From: Candidatus Bipolaricaulota bacterium
GTDB lineage: Bacteria; Bipolaricaulota; Bipolaricaulia; RBG-16-55-9; DRXL01
Length of the DNA: 15,660 nucleotides
Direction: 5' to 3'
Assembly (NCBI GenBank): GCA_026414955.1
Contig: JAOAIA010000033.1
Span: forward strand, 1-15,660
The notes beneath the pieces were generated by a model. It was not told the DNA's origin, did not search any database, and saw only the letters and a list, made by a program, of their open reading frames with translations. Each line of letters starts with the position of its first letter. The first letter of the stretch is position 1. Positions 12,702-15,660 of the stretch are shown here, piece after piece. Both the position numbers and the translations under genes were made by a program.

Positions 12702-13835
12702 ATGACCGAGCCATACACGGTCGAAGCACAGAGCAAAGACCTGCTGGTGCTCAACATGGGACCGCAGCACCCCAGCACCCACGGCGTCTTAAGACTGATT
12801 CTCAAAATTGACGGCGAGATCGTGCGGGAAGTGCAGCCCGTGATCGGCTACCTGCATCGCGGCATGGAGAAGCTCGCCGAGCTGGGACGCTACCCCCATT
12901 TCATCATTGAGTGCAATCGCGCCGACTACGTTGCCAGCTATGCGTACGAAGCTGCGTATGTGCGCGCCGTCGAAGAACTCGCGGGGCTGCAAGCCCCTCC
13001 CCGCGCCCAGTATATTCGCGTGATCTGCTTAGAACTCGATCGCATTCAGAGTCACTTGGTCTGGCTAGGGACGTTCGGGCTTGATCTTGGCGTGCTCAAC
13101 GCGTTTTGGTACGGCTTCCGCGAGCGCGAGCTGATCTTGAGTCTGCAGCAAGAGCTGACCGGGGTGCGCATGCATCCCAATTATTTTCGCTTCGGCGGCG
13201 TCAAGGCCGATCTGCCCGAGGGCTGGACTGACAAAGCCCGAAGGGCCTGCGACGAGATCGAGCGCAAGCTCGACGAGTACGAAGAGTTCCTAGCCCAGAG
13301 CGACACGTTCGTGATGCGCACGCGCGGCGTCGGCGTGCTCACCAAAGAGATGGCCATCGACTGGGGCGTAACGGGGCCGAACGCCCGCGCTTCTGGGGTT
13401 GATTTTGACCTGCGCCGCGACGAACCCTACTTCGCTTACGAAGAGTTTGAGTTTACTATTCCCGTGCGCACCGAGGGCGACTGCTACGCGCGCTTCGAAG
13501 TGCGCTTGGAAGAGATGCGCCAATCGGTGCAGATTATACGCCAAGCGCTCGCGCGCTTGCCCCACGGCCCGATTCTTCAGAAGGGCTGGGAGAAGGGCTA
13601 TCAGTTCCTGATGGCCCCCACAGGCGAACACTACACGCGCATCGAGGGGCCGCGCGGGGAAGTGGGCATCTATCTCATCGGCGATGGCACGACCTTCCCC
13701 TATCGCGTCAAGATGCGCTCGCCCTGCTTTCAGAATCTCTCGGTCTTGCCAGAACTGATGCGCAATACTCTGATTGCTGACTTGGTTGCGATCAACGGGA
13801 GCTTTGACTTGGTGATGGGGTGTGTCGACCGATGA
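12702..13835 (+). CDS. nuoD: NADH-quinone oxidoreductase subunit D (49-kDa type)
   Basis: A 377-residue peripheral subunit that forms most of the quinone-binding pocket. GPQHPSTHGVLR (20-31) carries the quinone-site His, and PVIGYLHRGMEK (46-57) is the next family motif. The four cysteines that bind NiFe in hydrogenase large subunits are absent, so this is a complex I subunit rather than a membrane-bound hydrogenase. The C-terminus ends VMGCVDR, where most homologs have GEVDR; the Glu-to-Cys change is local. GGAGG (12686-12690) precedes the ATG by 11 nt. The stop overlaps the nuoH start (ATGA), with no nuoE, nuoF or nuoG between. Confidence 0.95.
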   Translation: MTEPYTVEAQSKDLLVLNMGPQHPSTHGVLRLILKIDGEIVREVQPVIGYLHRGMEKLAELGRYPHFIIECNRADYVASYAYEAAYVRAVEELAGLQAPPRAQYIRVICLELDRIQSHLVWLGTFGLDLGVLNAFWYGFRERELILSLQQELTGVRMHPNYFRFGGVKADLPEGWTDKARRACDEIERKLDEYEEFLAQSDTFVMRTRGVGVLTKEMAIDWGVTGPNARASGVDFDLRRDEPYFAYEEFEFTIPVRTEGDCYARFEVRLEEMRQSVQIIRQALARLPHGPILQKGWEKGYQFLMAPTGEHYTRIEGPRGEVGIYLIGDGTTFPYRVKMRSPCFQNLSVLPELMRNTLIADLVAINGSFDLVMGCVDR

Positions 13836-14809
13836 ACGAGATCGTCTTCTCCGTCGGAGGCGCTTTGGCACTGATCGGCGTGGTCGCCGGCGGGGGCGGG
13901 ATATTGACGTACGTCTTTCGCAAGCTCTTTGCGGATTTTGGCCAGCGCCTGGGGCCAAACCGCGTCGGCCCCTATGGGATCTTGCAGTTCGTCGCCGACG
14001 GGATCAAATTAGTCGCTAAAGAAGATATTATCCCAGCACGGGTCGAGCACTGGGGCTTCCGGCTCGCGCCGTATTTGACGTTCGTCCCAGCGGTGCTCGC
14101 CTTCTCGCCCATCCCCTTCGGCGACGGTCTGATCATTACCGATGTGCGCATCGGTCTCGTCTTGATCTTCGCGCTCGCGGCGCTGGCACCTTTGGGAGAA
14201 GTGGTCGCCGGCTGGGCATCAAATAATAAATACGCGATGCTGGGCGGCCTGCGAGCGGCGGCCATGGACGTCAGCTACGAGATCCCGCTCTTGCTATCCG
14301 CGATCGCCGTGATGCTCCTGGCCGGCACTGCCAGCACCCGCGAGATCGTCGAACGGCAGCGAGAGCTCTGGTATTTCGTCCCCCAGATTCTGGGTTTGTT
14401 CGTCTTCATCGTAGCGATGATCGGCAAGGTGGGCGTCTTGCCGTTCGATTTGCCCGAAGCCGAGTCGGAACTTGTCGCGGGCTACGTGACCGAGTACAGC
14501 GGGATGCGCTTCGCGTTCTTCTTCCTCACGCTCTTTGCCAACGTCTTCTTCATTGCAGCTTTGACAGTGACACTCTACTTTGGGGGCTGGCTGGGGCCGT
14601 TCGGGCTAGATTTGCCCCCTATGCTCTCTTTCATCTGGTTCTTCGTGAAGGCGGGCGTGCTCGTCTTTGTCGTCTTTTGGCTCTGGAACAGCCTGCCGCG
14701 CGTGCGCATTGATCAGTTTCTCAACATCAATTGGAAGCTGCTCTTCCCACTTTCGCTGGCGAACTTAATACTCACCGCGACCTTGGTCGCGTTAGGAGTC
14801 GTGAAATAG
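13832..14809 (+). CDS. nuoH: NADH-quinone oxidoreductase subunit H
   Basis: A 325-residue membrane subunit (ND1) linking the quinone cavity to the proton channels. Conserved blocks: GPNRVGPYGILQFVADGIKL (41-60) followed by VAKED, GWASNNKYAMLGGLRAAAMD (127-146) followed by VSYEIPL, and PFDLPEAESELVAGYVTEYS (204-223). About eight membrane helices. The start at 13832 is chosen because it overlaps the nuoD stop as ATGA; the ATG at 13820 would add four residues. Confidence 0.95.
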   Translation: MNEIVFSVGGALALIGVVAGGGGILTYVFRKLFADFGQRLGPNRVGPYGILQFVADGIKLVAKEDIIPARVEHWGFRLAPYLTFVPAVLAFSPIPFGDGLIITDVRIGLVLIFALAALAPLGEVVAGWASNNKYAMLGGLRAAAMDVSYEIPLLLSAIAVMLLAGTASTREIVERQRELWYFVPQILGLFVFIVAMIGKVGVLPFDLPEAESELVAGYVTEYSGMRFAFFFLTLFANVFFIAALTVTLYFGGWLGPFGLDLPPMLSFIWFFVKAGVLVFVVFWLWNSLPRVRIDQFLNINWKLLFPLSLANLILTATLVALGVVK

Positions 14810-14811
14810 CT

Positions 14812-15273
14812 ATGAAAAACTCTTATAAACCGTTGATCGGCGTGCTGCACGGGCTGGGCGTCACGCTGAAGAATTTCTTTCGGAGAGCCGTGACCGAGCA
14901 GTATCCTGAAGAGCGCCACGAGCTGCCAGAACGCTTTCGCGGGCGGCTCTTTCTCGATCACAATATCTGCATCGGCTGCACAATGTGCGAGCAGTCGTGC
15001 CCCAACGGCGCTCTCAAGATGGTCCCCTGGGGGAAGATCAGCAATACGTCCAAGCCCCAAGACCGCGATTATTATCTCTTCCCCCAAGTCGATATCGCCA
15101 TGTGCACGTACTGCGGCTGGTGCGCCGATGTCTGCCCCACCGGGGCGATCCGTCATACGAAAGAGTTTGAGTTGTCGCGCTACGACCGAGAGCATTTTGA
15201 GTACACGCCGGAATTGCTCTCCAAGAGCGAGAAAGACCTCTCCCCCGGCCCCTCCCCGACGCGGGGAGGGTAG
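14812..15273 (+). CDS. nuoI: NADH-quinone oxidoreductase subunit I, ferredoxin-like
   Basis: A 153-residue peripheral subunit (TYKY) carrying clusters N6a and N6b. Two complete 4Fe-4S motifs: CIGCTMCEQSCP (53-64) and CTYCGWCADVCP (98-109). An amphipathic N-terminal helix (VLHGLGVTLKNFF) lies on the membrane. The C-terminal tail SPGPSPTRGG and the stop codon are encoded by repeat copy 3, so the natural C-terminus has been replaced or extended. The ATG at 14812 follows the nuoH stop by 2 nt; TAGGAG lies about 12 nt upstream inside the nuoH end. Confidence 0.95.
   Translation: MKNSYKPLIGVLHGLGVTLKNFFRRAVTEQYPEERHELPERFRGRLFLDHNICIGCTMCEQSCPNGALKMVPWGKISNTSKPQDRDYYLFPQVDIAMCTYCGWCADVCPTGAIRHTKEFELSRYDREHFEYTPELLSKSEKDLSPGPSPTRGG
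15235..15272. repeat. C-rich/G-rich palindromic repeat, copy 3 (short, at the nuoI 3' end)
   Basis: It starts with GACCTCTCCCC, identical to copy 1, and ends with a perfect hairpin, CCCTCCCCG (15250-15258) and CGGGGAGGG (15262-15270), with a 3-nt loop, followed at once by the nuoI stop TAG. The GGGGAGGG arm may also act as a distant ribosome binding site for nuoJ1 (about 14 nt spacing). Confidence 0.75.
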
Positions 15274-15284
15274 AAAAACTCGCT

Positions 15285-15524
15285 ATGATCGTCTTCAGTC
15301 TGCTCGCCGTGATCGTGCTCGTGACAGCCGTCATGGCCGTGCGTGCGAAGAACCTCACTTATGCGGCGCTCTGGCTCGCGGGCACGCTCGTCTCGGTCGC
15401 GGCGATCTTTCTCACGCTTGGCGCAGAATTTCTTGCAGCCGTGCAAGTGCTGATCTACGCCGGGGCTGTCATCACGCTGATTCTCTTTGCGATCATGTTC
15501 GCCCAGGAGGAGATCCCCTCGTGA
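15285..15524 (+). CDS. nuoJ: NADH-quinone oxidoreductase subunit J, N-terminal half (split NuoJ)
   Basis: A 79-residue membrane protein matching the first three helices of NuoJ (ND6), which is normally about 160-200 residues in one chain. Landmarks: KNLTYAALWLAGTLVSVAAI (22-41), LGAEFLAAVQVLIYAGAVIT (45-64), the last part being the helix-3 YAGA motif associated with the pi-bulge, and the ILFAIMF continuation. It stops cleanly after MFAQEEIPS, and the next frame starts in a 4-nt GTGA overlap with its own AGGAGGAG. This looks like a genuine gene split rather than a sequencing frameshift. No strong Shine-Dalgarno except the repeat-derived GGAGGG 14 nt upstream. Confidence 0.88.
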   Translation: MIVFSLLAVIVLVTAVMAVRAKNLTYAALWLAGTLVSVAAIFLTLGAEFLAAVQVLIYAGAVITLILFAIMFAQEEIPS

Positions 15525-15660
15525 ACGATCTGAGAGAGCGAATAGTCCGATCTCTCTTGGTGCCCGCGTTTCTCGCTGTGCTCCTCATCGTCGTGCTGAG
15601 TCCCTCGGTCTGGCAGTCTATTCCCCGCGCCGGGGAGAGCTTCCGTGCCTTGGGTGAGGC
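15521..15660 (+). CDS. nuoJ: NADH-quinone oxidoreductase subunit J, C-terminal half; 3' end outside window
   Basis: Opens with GTG at 15521, overlapping the nuoJ1 stop (GTGA), with AGGAGGAG (about 15505-15512) just upstream. The 46 complete codons visible encode a short polar start, one membrane helix (about 12-27, LLVPAFLAVLLIVVL) and then FRALGE, which fits the position of helix 4 and the LG(E)-L-F segment before helix 5 in NuoJ. The frame is still open at the window end. It is too short to appear as a long frame but is supported by spacing, overlap and family order. Confidence 0.75.
   Translation, partial: MNDLRERIVRSLLVPAFLAVLLIVVLSPSVWQSIPRAGESFRALGE

Noticed and set aside
12702..13835. 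Membrane-bound NiFe hydrogenase large subunit
   Set aside because: The NiFe-binding cysteine pairs are absent and the NuoD quinone-site motif GPQHPSTHG is present.
13290..13958. Minus-strand open frame (222 codons) over nuoD and nuoH
   Set aside because: It is antisense to two well-conserved complex I genes; its Arg/Ala/His-rich translation is a shadow product.
15490..15530. Frameshift in nuoJ
   Set aside because: The second frame has its own AGGAGGAG and a GTGA overlap, and the break falls in a loop between helices, which favours a true split; read-level confirmation is still needed.

Overview
The window (15.66 kb, all genes on the + strand, moderately GC-rich) looks like bacterial chromosome from a respiratory organism whose metabolism relies on multiheme cytochromes. 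It combines an ammonia-forming nitrite reductase, a System II (Res/Ccs) cytochrome c maturation set and a complex I operon. I cannot name the species. The long C-rich/G-rich palindromic repeats, abundant beta-helix coils, split nuoJ and operon order suggest a poorly studied, perhaps uncultured, lineage; that is a guess.

Layout. 1-978: 3' part of nrfA with four of its five heme motifs. 979-1387: non-coding DNA with a terminator-like hairpin, other hairpins and a possible operator. 1388-2873: a small ArsR-type regulator followed by an octaheme cytochrome c. 3030-7008: an apparent operon of ResA-like thioredoxin, a ResB protein with an unusual N-terminal Zn-ribbon/Fe-S module, the CcsA/ResC heme protein and a hexaheme cytochrome. 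7149-7700: a second, paralogous hexaheme cytochrome with its own upstream region. 7798-9597: an exported right-handed beta-helix protein. 9747-end: a GltD-like Fe-S/FAD oxidoreductase tightly coupled to nuoA-B-C-D-H-I-J1-J2, with nuoJ split in two and the last gene cut by the window end.

How it fits together (inference). ResA, ResB and CcsA would attach heme outside the cytoplasmic membrane to the neighbouring cytochromes; 24 CXXCH motifs are encoded in this window. NrfA would be the terminal reductase and the hexa- and octaheme proteins its electron carriers or partners. The complex I operon would supply quinol and proton motive force. nuoE, nuoF and nuoG are absent from their usual place between nuoD and nuoH, while a NAD(P)H/flavin/Fe-S protein sits at the head of the operon, suggesting an alternative electron-input module.

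Two features join the regions. A TGA-N6-TCA dyad, the core of FNR/CRP-family operators, occurs six times in intergenic DNA, in front of the regulator, the Res operon, the second hexaheme gene, the beta-helix gene and the nuo operon. A C-rich/G-rich palindromic repeat occurs three times and in two cases forms the C-terminal tail of a protein (ResB and NuoI).
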